Source: Posidonia oceanica
Lineage: Eukaryota; Streptophyta; Magnoliopsida; Alismatales; Posidoniaceae
NCBI GenBank assembly: GCA_037176725.1
Contig: JAZBRS010000049.1
Coordinates: 35,332,001 to 35,396,000 of the forward strand
Direction of reading: 5' to 3'
Length of the DNA stretch: 64,000 bases
The notes under the pieces are model-generated. The model made no database searches. It was given only the letters and a program-made list of their open reading frames with translations, and was not told where the DNA came from. Shown here one piece after another: positions 11,497 through 22,925 of the stretch; the first letter of the stretch is position 1; every line of letters starts with the position of its first letter. The position numbers and the translations under genes were made by a program.

Positions 11497-11799
11497 GGGT
11501 GCACTAGACTTGGAAATTCAGTCTAAGTGGGCCAGTGAAACCTATCAAATAGATGAAGACATCTTTTCAATCGAATAAGTTCGAGGAAGACCTATTCAAT
11601 TGGAGGTTAGAATATAGTCAAGACATGCAATACATATCAATATCAATGTCTTATATTATGGATGTACTCGGATCATATCCTCCTCCTCGATAGATTTTGT
11701 TGAGGTTTTTCTTCATATTTCATTAATTTTCAAACAATTATATATTTCATAATCTTCTTAATTGAAATTATGAAGGAATGAATCTTGCTTTTATGGATA

Positions 11800-11910
11800 T
11801 CTTGTTTGTGAATGTGAATGTGATTTGAAATGAATGAATGGTTGTGATTAAATCTATATGAATCAGTGAATGAATGCCAATGAATGAATGTGAATGTGAA
11901 TGCGAATGTT
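11800..11910 (+). repeat. Degenerate AATG simple repeat
   Basis: Repeated GAATGAATG and GAATGTGAATGTG units inside the hAT element. No function is apparent. Confidence 0.6.
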
Positions 11911-12344
11911 TTATACAAAACTTATTATGTTCTGTAAAATGGACGCCCTCTTTAACAAGCAGACATCCTTCGATTTTGACATAGATTTTACTATGTCAAG
12001 AAAAGGAAGTCCACTTATAGAAGCGAACGTCTATTTACAATAATAGTTTTGTTTCAAAACTGGATGTTTGCTTTCAGAAGTGAATGTCTATTTTTTGACA
12101 GATCCTATTGTGTCAAAAGCATATGCTTTTTTTCGAAAGTGGACGTTTGTTTTTTGATTTTTTTAAAAACTAACCGTTACATAAAAAAATATCCATTGGA
12201 TCCATTTTTCCTTATATATATCATTTTTCCTTCATTTCTTCTCTACTCATCAAAGTCTCTAAGAGTTTTCAAGTTCATTTTTTCCTCTTCTTCTTCATTA
12301 CTCTTATTTCTCTTTTGAATTTTGTTTTTTCTTTAGTTTTCGTG

Positions 12345-12584
12345 ATGGATCCGAGATGGCATTCGAAATTGATGCACGTCTTCAGTAAAGATGAAGGGGA
12401 AGAGTTATATTACTTTTACAATTATTGCAATCGTAAGTTTTGGTTTAAGTCTTGTATTTCGATGACTCATTTACATAGACATATAAAAGGTTGTGTAGAG
12501 TTACAAAAAGCTCGCAATTGCGAACGCCATCGGTCTATTTCATCTTTGACTACCTGGAACGCAAGCAGAGATGAAGAAGATTAG
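12345..12584 (+). CDS. Truncated hAT transposase N-terminus with degenerate BED zinc finger
   Basis: An ATG at 12345 opens 79 codons. Residues 25-52 read 'YNYCNRKFWFKSCISMTHLHRHIKGC', here quoted only in part: the 'YCNRKF' and 'THLHRHIKGC' pieces match the BED zinc finger that binds transposon ends. One of the two leading cysteines appears as tyrosine, so zinc binding is doubtful. The frame stops at 12582-12584 without DUF659 or the dimerisation domain. It sits in the middle of the hAT element 11505-12914 and is best read as the leftover of an internal deletion. If expressed, it could act as a competing DNA-binding fragment, but that is inference. Confidence 0.6.
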   Translation: MDPRWHSKLMHVFSKDEGEELYYFYNYCNRKFWFKSCISMTHLHRHIKGCVELQKARNCERHRSISSLTTWNASRDEED

Positions 12585-12922
12585 AGTAATTGGTTATCTT
12601 TTAGTTTCGATGTAATGTTATTTCTTTTCATTTATGTATTATCAATAATTTATGGTATTATCGATGCATTTGAGTTATTAAATAATGATTTTTTAATTTT
12701 CTTATTAATTTTAAAATTACATAAAATCATTAAGGTCGACTCAAAATCAGGGCCAGTGCGGCCCGATGTCGATTAAGTTTGAAATAAATAGGGTTGTGGG
12801 CCTTGTTAAGGTCGAAAGATTTCTAATTCTGACAGTTCAAAATGAATTAGGGTCAGATCAGACTTCGGAAAATTCATATCGAGCAGGCCTGACCTGGCCC
12901 AATTTCCAAGTGTAGGGTGCAC

Positions 12923-14360
12923 TCCAGTTCTTGGTGGTATTGGTGGTGGAGACCATGGTGGCGGCGAAGGGCTTGCAAGCTGGTGATATGATGATGGCAA
13001 TGGCAATGGTGGTTGTGGACTTCATAGTTGTCTGTAGTGGTGGTAGTTTGGCGACAATGATAACGTGGACGACGAGTTTTTCTTGGTGATAGTGATAGTG
13101 TGGTGGTGGATTTGATGATGTTGACAACAAACTTGTGAGACGGTGGTGGTGTGGTGTGGGTGGTAATAGTGATGGTGATGTAATGAAGATGCAGTAAATT
13201 GGTAAATCCATATCAGATGAGTTGGCTCAAGTTGGTTAAGTGACATTTTGGTAACAGATGGGAACGAGAGGGGTGTAGAAGAACAAGTACATATTCTTCG
13301 AGGGTATTGAAGTGAATACAAAAATAAGGAGAGTATCAACGTAAGAAGTAGTCTTAAGAAGGGTATTAAAGTGAAAACTCTAAACCTTCTTGTATGAGTT
13401 TCTTTTCATATTTTCTGTAACTGGTTTAAAACGAGTCTCACTCTCACCATATATTCCACCTGATTCGATCTATGGCTAGGGAACTGTAAATCCACTGTCC
13501 TTGCCGATCACACTATCTGGAGTGGGTTGCCTTCTTATTTTTGTTCAGTTTTTTTTTACCCAAATGCAAGCTTATATGACATGAAAGATGTATTTGAGTC
13601 ATGGTTGAATGCTAAGTTTCGCATCACGTAAAGCTCATTATGAATGGTGATACTTAAGATTCATACAATGAGCTATACACCTTTTTTTGTCATGAAGAAT
13701 CAATGGCGGAACACCTATAGTGGGAAGAGTCAAGTTGGTTTTAAGATTAGATCTTTCCAAAAATCAAGATATCTGAAAAATATCAAAACAAGCAGATAAC
13801 AGAAGCAGATGCATGATACGTAGTATCGGTACGGTGGGAGAGATGATGAAATTTTTTGTGTTAACGGTAAATTTTTTAGTTATCCGGATATCGATCGGGG
13901 GAGAGGCGAATTCCATTCCATCTTCTCCTGGTCACTGTAAGCACTCGTGGTTGAGAGATGAAGAAATAAAAAATGCAATCTAACAATAAAAAAATACTGT
14001 ACGAAGCGCCATTCCGGTTGATGTGGATTCCCAAAGAACACCACCCAGGATCATGAGCCACATGCAAGAATTATCCTTCATCAATAAATCTTGAATTCAG
14101 CTAAAAATCTGCCAATTGCACGTGCAAATTAAGCCAGCTCTTGGAGGTGGACTTATCGTATTAGAAGAGAAGTCCCACACATGATGGGAGGCAATAATAG
14201 TGGCTTCACGTACCAAACAAATTAGATAACTATTGAAAGAAGAAAAGAAAAAAAACCTTCATAATACCTAGAGAGAGAGAGGGGGTACAGGGGAAGGTGG
14301 GAGAAGCATACAAGCGATTACTAAACATTACACCCTTCTCACTACAATCGGAAAATAACG
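12923..14360. other. No gene; GGT/GAT-rich low-complexity block then unassigned DNA
   Basis: 12925-13190 is rich in GGTGGT, GATGGT and GATGATG triplets, so several frames stay open on the minus strand (His/Pro/Ser-rich). These are judged composition artefacts. 13400-14290 has no recognisable feature. GA-rich tracts occur at 14235-14285 next to the start of the LINE. Confidence 0.5.
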
Positions 14361-14766
14361 CTGCGGCTCTCTCGCTCTCTCGACGAATCCCTGCTTCGCT
14401 CTCTCGGCGGAGCTTGTTGGAGGGGTCTTGCATCTTGCCTCTCGACAGGGACTTGCGTCCTGCCTCTCGGCGGCGTTCAGCTTTTTGCTAGTTGGTGGGG
14501 GTTGATTTTGCTCTCCTTAGAGTGTTTCTTGACGGGATCTTTGTTTTCTCGACGGGATCTTTATCTCTTGTTGGGGATTTACTTCTTGATCTCTTGCCGG
14601 GGTCCTGCTTCTCGAAGGGTTCCTGCGTCCTGCTCTCTTAGTAGGGTTGTTGCCTGCTACTTTGGTGGTGTGTTGTGTTTTTTCTTGTATTGGTATCTTC
14701 TGCTGCCTCGACCCTTCTGGGGTTGGTGGTACTGCTTCTCTTTTCTGTATTTTGCTTTCGGCTTTG

Positions 14767-17700
14767 ATGGATAAGTCGTTGGATTTTTGGAGGCGGTGCC
14801 TCTGTCGTCGGTTGAAAGGATCGATGGTTATGAAGCAATTCTCTATGCGATCAGTGAAACCCTCTTTTCTTTTGGGGTTGCCGGTATCCTTTTTGAGCTC
14901 CCCTGAGAAGGTAGATGCCTTGTTGTCCTTGGAAAATATGAGCTCCCCTATAGAGGGCTTGGGGTCTGAATATTTGACCCCCACTCGAGTTCTAAGTGGT
15001 GATTCTTTGGAGACTTTTTGGACTGATCCTTTGGGGGAGATAGGTTTGTCCTTTGGGAACATCTGTTCGACTTCTGCACAGAATATTTCGATGCAGGAGG
15101 TTGGAGGTTGCCGGGAGGCTGTTCTTCCTGATCTCGAACTGGCTCCTCGTTCCATTGAGCAAATGCAATCCTTGTTGAGAAGGTCTCTTGTTTGGGATCT
15201 TCCCCCCTTGGATCTTGGCCCATTGGAGTTCAGGGGGGTGGACCAGCCAGGGACTGAGCCCTCTGGGGTTGCTTGGAAGGACTCTTTACTCTCTTCTTTC
15301 GTAGTAAATACAGTTCATTCTTTTACTTTGGAGAATACTTGCTGGAGTGGCTTGTCGGTTGGGGGTTTCCCTGAGGATCGATGGTCTCCTCTGGAGAATC
15401 GTTGTTCTGAATCGATGCAGAATGACCTTTGTGAGGGGCCTTTGGAACTTTTTGATGATGTCTCCTCTCCAGTGAGCTCCAGGTCCGACTTCTGCTCGCC
15501 TGGCCGACAGGATGACCGGCGGATTTCTTTGGGGGTGGCATCCTTGGAAGGCCCTCCTTTTTTCCCAGGCACTCGCCTCTCGTCGTGCCGGCGACTTGTT
15601 TGCCCTCTAACTCTTTCGCCGATCGATAGGCTGGTAACAGTGATACCATCGGACTGCCCTGGGCTCTTTTTTCGGAGTATCTCTGACAGCGTCGACTGTA
15701 TCTTGCCTCCAACCTGTCCAAATATCCTTGGGTCCCATTGCATTAACACATTTAATTATTCTGATTTTTTCCTTGATGTTTCGATTTGTAATCTTCGGGT
15801 TGATTCGGGAGAAAAAAATAATATTCATAGTATTCGGAAGGATTCGATTACTGAGAAGGAATTCGTATTTCCTTTTGGCGGTGGCGGTTCGAGTGATAGT
15901 GGAAATCATGTTGACTCTGTAAATCGTGTGGGTGGGTTTCCTGCATTTAATGCAGAGGAAGACTTTTCGTTTCCCTCCCACCACTATGCAGATAACTTAG
16001 GTATATTGAATCGTTTTCTCGGGATTTATCCATTGTCTGAGGCAGTCTGTGATTTATATTCTGGTGTTAGCGGATCATCTTCTGCTGAGAATCGTGATTC
16101 TCATGCGGTCTTACATCCCACATTTATGGCGGAGTATGGGATTTCTTCTCCCGCACATATCTTCAGTGGCTCGAGGTTTGACATGTCGCGCTGTCAGGCA
16201 TTAAATGAGTCGATTCGGGGTGGATTGCCTCTTGACCGTCTTAGCCCAAATTGTGCTACGATCCTTTCTTCTCCTATCAAGGGTTTAATTCCAAACTTTG
16301 ATCGATCCTTTGGCTCTAGATTCTCAGCCTTAGCTTCTCCTTCTATTTCTTCCTCCTTCCCTTCTCCTTTGAGGTCTTTTGGTCGAGTGCAATACTTCCA
16401 TCTCCCTTGTGTGAGTCTACCTGATAGTGAGGGGTGGAAGGTGGTGTCGCGCAAATGTGAGAAGGATCCTTTATTGCAGTTCTGCACCAACTCGGGTAGG
16501 TGCTTTAAGTGTGGTCTCCAGGGCCATCTCAAATCCCATTGCAAATTTAATGGCTTCTGCTTTCGTTGTAAATCCGCTAATCATACTATAGTGGTGTGCA
16601 GATACTTCTCTTCAACGCCCTGCTCCTCAGTAATGGCGGGTCAGGCTCCACATCACTCCATCATTCTTTCCCCCACAAACGAGTCCTATGACCTGTTTCT
16701 TTTTTATTCCTGTTATGCTATAGTTACTCCACTAGCGTCGTACATTACTAAGGATGACTTAGGGGTCCATATCTCCTCTTCTTGGCCCGATACCTTGGAC
16801 TGAGAGATCCTTGACTTTGTAAAGGGTAAATTTCTTCTTAAGTTTCCTTCCCCACGTATAAGGGATGAAGCCCTCAAGTCCTTTGGGTCCTCCTTGGTGT
16901 CCTTATCGGCGTCCTTTATGCCGTGGTCTCCCAACTTCAGCTCTGTCTTCACCCTCCGGGATGAGGGTTTCTGGATTCGTCTTGAAGGTATCCCTCACCA
17001 TCTCTGGAACGTGGATTCTTTTCATAAGATGTTGGGGGAATTTGTGGACTTGCTGGAGGTTGACCTTAGCCTGGAGAATGTCAAATTTTTGGAGTTTGCT
17101 AGGCTTAAGATCCGGCTACACATGGGGAAGGACCTCTTGGAAATCAAATACTTCGCTTTTTCTAGGCAAGTTTATTCTATCCGATTTTACAGTAGTTGGG
17201 ATCTTTGCCCTACCTCCTCCTCTGCTCGGAGTGGTCTCCCTTTCTCTATGGGCTCTTCCTCGCACAAAGGAGCCCGTAAGCATCTGGTAAGGGTTTTTAA
17301 AAGCCAGAAAAACTGGAAGGGTGACAGTGTTCATAGGGCTTCTAACTCTGGGAAGCTAGTCTGGAATAGGTCCTCTAGGCAAGGTCGGGCTTCTGGGAAA
17401 CAATCGTCGAGCTCTTAACTGAACTCTGGGAAACAATCATTTCCGCCCTGGCCATCTGTGTCTAAATTCGGGGGGCTTTTACCTAAGTCGGTTTGTCAGG
17501 TTGATCCTTCTCTCGAGGTTCCGCCTCCGTTTGTCTCTCGAGGGGCCACTTCTGGCTCCTCGGGGTTGACGGAGGCTGTGGTTGTTATGAACACAGCTAC
17601 GGCGGTGGAACCCCGTGCATCTGTTACTCACTTCCCGGTTCCATCCTTCACTCCGGACCTCTTTACCTTTGGGGATTCTGCCTTGTTTGATGCCATGACG

Positions 17701-18189
17701 CAGTTCGTGACTGCGGAGATTAAAGCCAGGAAATCCAACAAGGAATAGCTAAAAGCAGTATTGACAGTTATGAACAGTATGGATGAGGATGAACTGGGCG
17801 AGGTGGGGCCGACCTCTAGGCCGATGCATGTTCCGTCCCCGAATACTAACACAGGTATGGTGAATCATTTTCCCTCTACTTTATCGGTATCTTCGATTAA
17901 TCTCTCTATGAGTCCCTCCAAACTGTGCATCCTATTGTCCCCACCTTGCTCGGGGACAGATTCTACTTCGGATGTTCTGGATTTAGCAAACTCGGTTCTT
18001 TCTTGAGATTCTTATGATGATTTCTGCAATTTTTGTTCTAAAATTGGTTTTTCTTTTAACTCTCGTATGAAGGCTGAAAGTTTTTTAAATACAGTTCGCT
18101 CTCAGCAATATTTGCCTCCAGTTAATCTGGGGAATGTGTCTGCTTGTACTGAGCTCTTCAAGGCTCTTAGTGTTTCCTCAAATTCTTAA
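14767..18189 (+). pseudogene. LINE copy 1 ORF1: zinc-knuckle nucleic-acid-binding protein
   Basis: The ATG at 14767 ('MDKSLDFW') corresponds to the start in copy 2 ('MGKLPFD'). The frame runs about 3.4 kb with no frameshift, broken only by stops at 16801-16803 (TGA), 17416-17418 (TAA), 17746-17748 (TAG) and 18004-18006 (TGA). Two CCHC knuckles lie at 16501-16542 ('CFKCGLQGHLKSHC') and 16558-16599 ('CFRCKSANHTIVVC'). They are followed by an RNA-binding-like region with 'EGFWIRLEGIPHHLW' (near 16963-17010), similar to DUF4283 of plant LINEs. The knuckles come before this domain, the reverse of the usual dicot order. The N-terminal 570 residues are low in recognisable motifs. ORF1 proteins coat the element RNA. 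The final TAA overlaps the ORF2 ATG by one base. Confidence 0.75.
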
Positions 18190-21100
18190 TGATTATTCTA
18201 TCTTGGAACATTAGGGGGCTGGGTAGTGGTATTAAACGTAGAGAAGTTAGGAACATTGTTAGGCAATTTAAGATTGATTTTTTAATTCTGTGCAAGACAA
18301 AAGTTGAACTTTGCTCTCGCTCCCTCCTTCGTAATATTGGGGGAGGCAAGCTCTCGCAGTGGGAAATTTTGCCTTCTCAAGGGCTTCTGGAGGAATATTA
18401 ATTGGTTGGGATGATAAGACTGTATCCATTTTGGCTTCTCATGTGGGATCTTTCTCCCTCTCTGTTAAATTCAAAAACTCTAAATAATTTTGAATGGTGG
18501 CTCACTAGGGTGTACGACCCATGTACCTCTAATCTCAAGGCGGCTTTTATTGAGGAGCTTAGATAACTCATTCATCTGATGAGAGGAAATTGGGTGATTG
18601 GTGGGGACTTCAATATCACTAGGTTTTCCCATGAGTATTCCAGTAGAGTGGAGATTTCTCCTAGTATGGCAAACTTTAATGACTTCATTGCCTCTGCAGG
18701 ACTCATTGATTTCTCACCTAATAACTGTAATTACACTTGGTCAAATTTTCAAGAGTCTGCCATTATGGTCAAACTTGATAGGTTTCTTGTATCACCTAAT
18801 TGGGAGACCAAATATCCTAAATCTATCTGTTCTGGGAAGTTTAGAACAATCTCAGATTATATTCCCATTTGTCTTGACACTGTTCCGCCAGGCTGGGGGC
18901 CTTTTCCTTTCAAATTTTATAGGTCCTGGTTTCTCTTGGATGGTTTTGATACTTTTATAAAAATCGTATCTCATCTTTTATTTCATCTGCCAATCCAATT
19001 GATAAGACGGCACATATGCTGAAAGATATTAAAAAATCTATTAAGGCATGGACCCTTGATAGAACCAGGAACTGAAGCACTAGGCTCCAGGATATTGAGA
19101 CTTCGATTCTTGATATTGATATCCACGCTGAATCTTGCCCTCTGCCCTTACATTTATGACATAAAAAGCAAGATCTAAGGAGACAGCATCATAATATTCT
19201 CCTAGAGCAGGAAATTTATTGGAAGCAAAGATCCAGAATCCAACGGCTCAAAGAAGGAGACCTTAATACCTCATTTTTCCACAAAATTGCCAATGGTAGA
19301 AGAAGGTTTAACTCCATTTCCTCCCTTCTTATAAATGGCACCTGCACCCACACTGAATCCCCGGTGGTTATCCGTAGATCCTTAGAACATTTTCTTTTTT
19401 CACTGTTCAACAAACCAAAGTGTCCATCAGTGAATTTTGATTGGGAAGTCCTTCTTCCATTGAAGATCCCAAACCCATCTGTTTTGGAAATATCCTTTTC
19501 GCTAGATGAAGTTAGAAAGAGTATATTCTCTCTCCTAGGAGAAAAGTCTCCTGGCCCAGATGGGTTTCCCTTGTGCTTCTTTCAACACTTCTGGGAAGAT
19601 ATCAATGGGGATCTTATCCGGATGTTTGGTTATTTATTCATTTCTGAAGATTGCTCTCATCTCAGAAGTATTTATCAAACATTCATCACCTTGATTCCCA
19701 AAAAATCAAATACTGAGAGGATTCAAGACTTCAGGCCTATTAGCCTTTTAAATAGCAGCTACAAAATATTTTCTAAGTATCTAGCAACTCGGTTTAGTCC
19801 TATTCTGAACTCCATTTTGGATGCATCTCAGTGTGCTTTCCTGCCTGGACGTAGCATCAGTGATTGTTTTTTGGTTGCTCAGGAAACACTTAGTTTTTTG
19901 CATTCTTCTAGAAGTCCTGGTTTGCTCCTGAAGCTCGACTTTGAGAAGGCATTTGATAATGTTAATTGGGATTTTCTTGCCTCCACCCTCAAAGGTCTTG
20001 GCTGTGGAGAAAAATGGATACATTGGGTCACTATGTGCATCTCTATAGCTAAGTTCTCTGTGTTGGTAAATAGATCTCCTAAAGATTTTTTCAAATCTTC
20101 CAATGGTCTCAGGCAGGGTGATCCCCTGTCCCCATTGCTATTTATTGTTGCCACTCACATTTAAAATAGAATGCTTGCGTTAGGGGCAGAGAATAATCTC
20201 TTTAGTGGCATTCAATTTCCTCATTCAGGGCATTTTGTTATGAACATACAATATGCAGATGACACTGTGATCTTTCTTTCCCTCTCTATTGAAGGGGTGA
20301 CAAACTTTAAAAGGATGCTTTGCTGCTTTCAGGCATGTTCTGGTTTAAAAATAAACTTTGATAAATCTTCTATCTCAGGGATGGGTGTGCCTGAAGATCT
20401 GCTCCTTCACCTCAGTAACATTCTAGGCTGTACTTCTCAGCATCTTCCTATCAGATATCTTGGATTACCTTTGCATTTCAAAAAAGCATCCTTCAAGGAT
20501 TGGGCTCTTGTTTTAGATAAGTTCACCTCGAAATTGGACACCTAGAAGGCCAATCTTCTTTCTCTAGGTGGTAGGCTTACACTTGTCAATTCTGTCCTTA
20601 ATGCCTTGCCTACTTACTATCTCTCTATTCTTCACTTCCCTGTCAAGGTTGAACGAGAACTGGATAAAATTAGACGTAGATTCTTGTAGAAATCCCAGTC
20701 TGGTTCCTCTCAAGGTTATTGCCCAGCTAAGTGGAAAAACATCTGTAGGGCTAAAAATCAAGATGGTCTGGGTATTGTCAACTTGAGGAATTTTAATTCT
20801 ACAATGAAGTGCAAGCTGCTTTGGCAATTATTTGATCAAAATTCTCACCTTAAATGGCCTGATTTGATAAGAAGCAGATATTTTTCAAATTTTCAGTCTG
20901 GCGCATTGCTTATTGTCTCTTTTTGCAATAGCTCTCCTCTGTGGTCGGAGCTCAGAGGATGCTTTCCTATTGTCAGTGCTTTCTCTAGTTTCCATATTAA
21001 CAATGGGGAATCTGCTATTTCTGGGAAAACAAATGGACGGATGGGATGGCCCTAAAATACTCTTTACTAGATTTATATGATTTAGTAGTGGGTAATAAAT

Positions 21101-21979
21101 TTACAGTGGCTAGAGTATTTTCTAAATTCAGACAAAATGATATGACTCTATTTAAGCCTTTTGATCCCAATTCTCTTATAGCACCTATAATTTTTCATCA
21201 ACTGCTAAAGTTTAATGCCATCTTGGAATCCCTTATTCTGAACCCAGACAGGGATTCTATTTCTTGGTCAGTTTCATCAAATTCGATTTACTCTGTTAAA
21301 TCATGTTATACTTTATTGAATGATGGAGGTTTTAGGACACTTCATGCAGAGGATATTTGGAAATGTAATACCCTGCTTAAGATAAAAGTTTTTACTTGGC
21401 GGGTAATTCATGATAAGATTCTGTCTAAAGAGAATTTAGCTAAAAAAGGTTGGGTAGGATATCTTGGTTGTCTTCTGTGGATGTGCTGTAGAATCTTCTA
21501 AGCATATTTTTCTTCATTGTTTCGTGGCTAAAGGGGTGTGGACTTTCTTTTTGCAAAACTCTGCTGGCTTGGATAATATAAATATTGGTTAGATATTTAC
21601 TTTATTCTCTTAGGTGAAATTTAATTTATGCAAGCGATTCTGGAATATGTTGGTCTTGGCAATCTTATGGTGTCTTTGGCTGAATCAGAATTCCAAGATC
21701 TTTAAGAACAATTGTAGAAATTCTATTTCATTAGTCTTTCAGATTATTTCTATGCTAACTTCTTGGGCAGTTTCTCTCCTCACAAGATAAGATTCTGCGG
21801 TTCTTTCTCAAGCCATTCACCATATGCAGCAAGATTGGGATTAAGCTGCTCAAAATATTGCTTCATCTATTAGAATTGTTAGCGTCCCCACTCCTGTGCC
21901 CGATGCTACCGCCCAGGTAGCTGAAATAGCTTCAGACCTGTTGGCATCGGCGGCTGTTAGCTCTGGCTCCGACAATTAA
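18189..21979 (+). pseudogene. LINE copy 1 ORF2: endonuclease and reverse transcriptase
   Basis: Starts at ATG 18189 with 'MIILSWNIRGLG', the beginning of an APE-type endonuclease. The motif expected as 'ETK' reads 'CKTK', so a catalytic glutamate is lost. 'VIGGDFN' follows near 18592. Frames shift near 18370 and 18485. The reverse transcriptase (19364-20545) shows 'KSPGPDGFP', 'LIPKK', 'FRPISL', 'DFEKAFDNV', 'GLRQGDPLSPLLFI' and the catalytic 'YADD' (near 20250). Stops at 20162-20164 (leucine expected) and 20543-20545 (tryptophan expected) break it. A zinc-binding tail with 'KVFTWRVIHDKI' is at 21382-21420, and the coding tail ends at TAA 21977-21979. The function was target-primed reverse transcription; this copy cannot make it. 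Confidence 0.85.
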
Positions 21980-22214
21980 CTTGTTGCCGGAATATGATAT
22001 TTTCGTTTTGTTTTTTGGGAATACAAACATTTTCTCAATTGGGTCGAGCTGAGCCTATGTTTGTAATATTTATCCTTTGAGACATTGCTAGCTAGAGTAG
22101 AGTAACAGTTTTTTTTGGTTTCTATTATTATCCTACTTGTTCTTTTGACTTGGCAGTGGTACTTATAGTCAAGTTCATATATAATATATTTGCCTACCGT
22201 TTGCAAAAAAAAAA

Positions 22215-22925
22215 CGAAGGGAACTGTATTTGACTAGTGAATGCATGGTCAACCAGTGCCAATGAGACATGTTTATTGTTAGGATAACAACTCTAGGTGG
22301 CTTTGGATTTGACTTTTTAATAATAAATGAGTCGTTTTTTTAAGTCTGTATTTATTCATTTAATAAGAATTACTTCTGATAGCAGAGAAAGACGACAAGT
22401 CACAAGTGTTCAAAGATAGACTCGCTTGCATTGCAACTATGATTGCTGAGAAATTCGTACCATTGTAGAACTTGGTTCTTCAAAAAATCTTCATAGTGTT
22501 TTTGTTTTTCTGAGCCAAATGGAAAACTGCCAATTTCCTTTTCAGATTAGACTTAGATTTGTATTTAAGAAGTGCAATTTATTGTTCCTTCGTTTATTTT
22601 GCACATTATATAATTTTCTCCTTCTTCCTTTGTACCGTTTTTTCCAAATTTTACTACAAATGATTAGTCTTGATTTTTGAAATATCAATTAGCAAATATA
22701 TCATGGGAGAAAAACTCATTCGAAAATTCATCTTGATTTACCATTTCAAACGACCATATATCGTTTTTTAAAAAGGAGGCCATATGTCGTAGTGGAAACC
22801 ACGTGTAAGTACCTGGCATCTTGCTTTACGAGTGGTCTTTCTAGTTACTAGCCTTGATTTTTTCAAGATTAGCTGAATTGCATTTTATTAATCAAAGGTT
22901 TAGGAGAAAAATGTTTATTTAACAT
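22215..22925. other. No gene recognised
   Basis: AT-rich spacer between LINE copy 1 and the CACTA-type element. Nothing recognisable. Confidence 0.5.

Larger units (their letters stand above)
11497..12922. mobile_element. Internally deleted hAT element with 8-bp target duplication (element 11505-12914)
   Basis: An exact 8-bp repeat GGGTGCAC flanks the element at 11497-11504 and 12915-12922, the duplication length of hAT transposons. The ends are inverted: TAGACTTGGAAATT starts at 11505 and AATTTCCAAGTGTA ends at 12914. The right subterminal 190 bp is rich in GGCC-type units, and a similar block occurs at about 43020-43203. The 1,410-bp element keeps the first part of a transposase gene (12345-12584) but lacks the catalytic domain, so it would depend on an autonomous partner. 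A TATATATATCA stretch near 12213 could serve as its promoter. Confidence 0.88.
14360..22214 (+). mobile_element. L1-type LINE, copy 1, nearly full length
   Basis: A non-LTR retrotransposon with a CT-rich 5' leader, ORF1 (14767-18189), ORF2 (18189-21979), a 3' region ending in 'CTTGGCAGTGGTACTTATAG'-type sequence and a poly(A) run (22205-22214). Copy 2 at 24.2-31.6 kb has the same order and a matching tail. The 5' border is uncertain: the leader starts about 14360 by comparison with copy 2. An 11-bp match, AGGGAACTGTA, at 13478-13488 and 22218-22228 could instead mark a target duplication and a longer 5' part. Both ORFs are broken, so this copy is dead. Confidence 0.85.

Noticed and set aside
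12806..13339. Minus-strand ORFs of 66-117 codons rich in His, Pro and Ser
   Set aside because: They come from GGT/GAT triplet-rich low-complexity DNA and run across the end of the hAT element.
14647..14766. N-terminal 40-codon extension of LINE ORF1
   Set aside because: It starts at TTG, not ATG; comparison with copy 2 supports the ATG at 14767.
15315..15984. Minus-strand ORFs of 125-144 codons
   Set aside because: Antisense shadows of LINE ORF1, without recognisable motifs.
13478..22228. AGGGAACTGTA at both sides as the firm target duplication of LINE copy 1
   Set aside because: The 11-bp match would require a 1.3-kb leader, longer than that implied by copy 2; kept only as an alternative.
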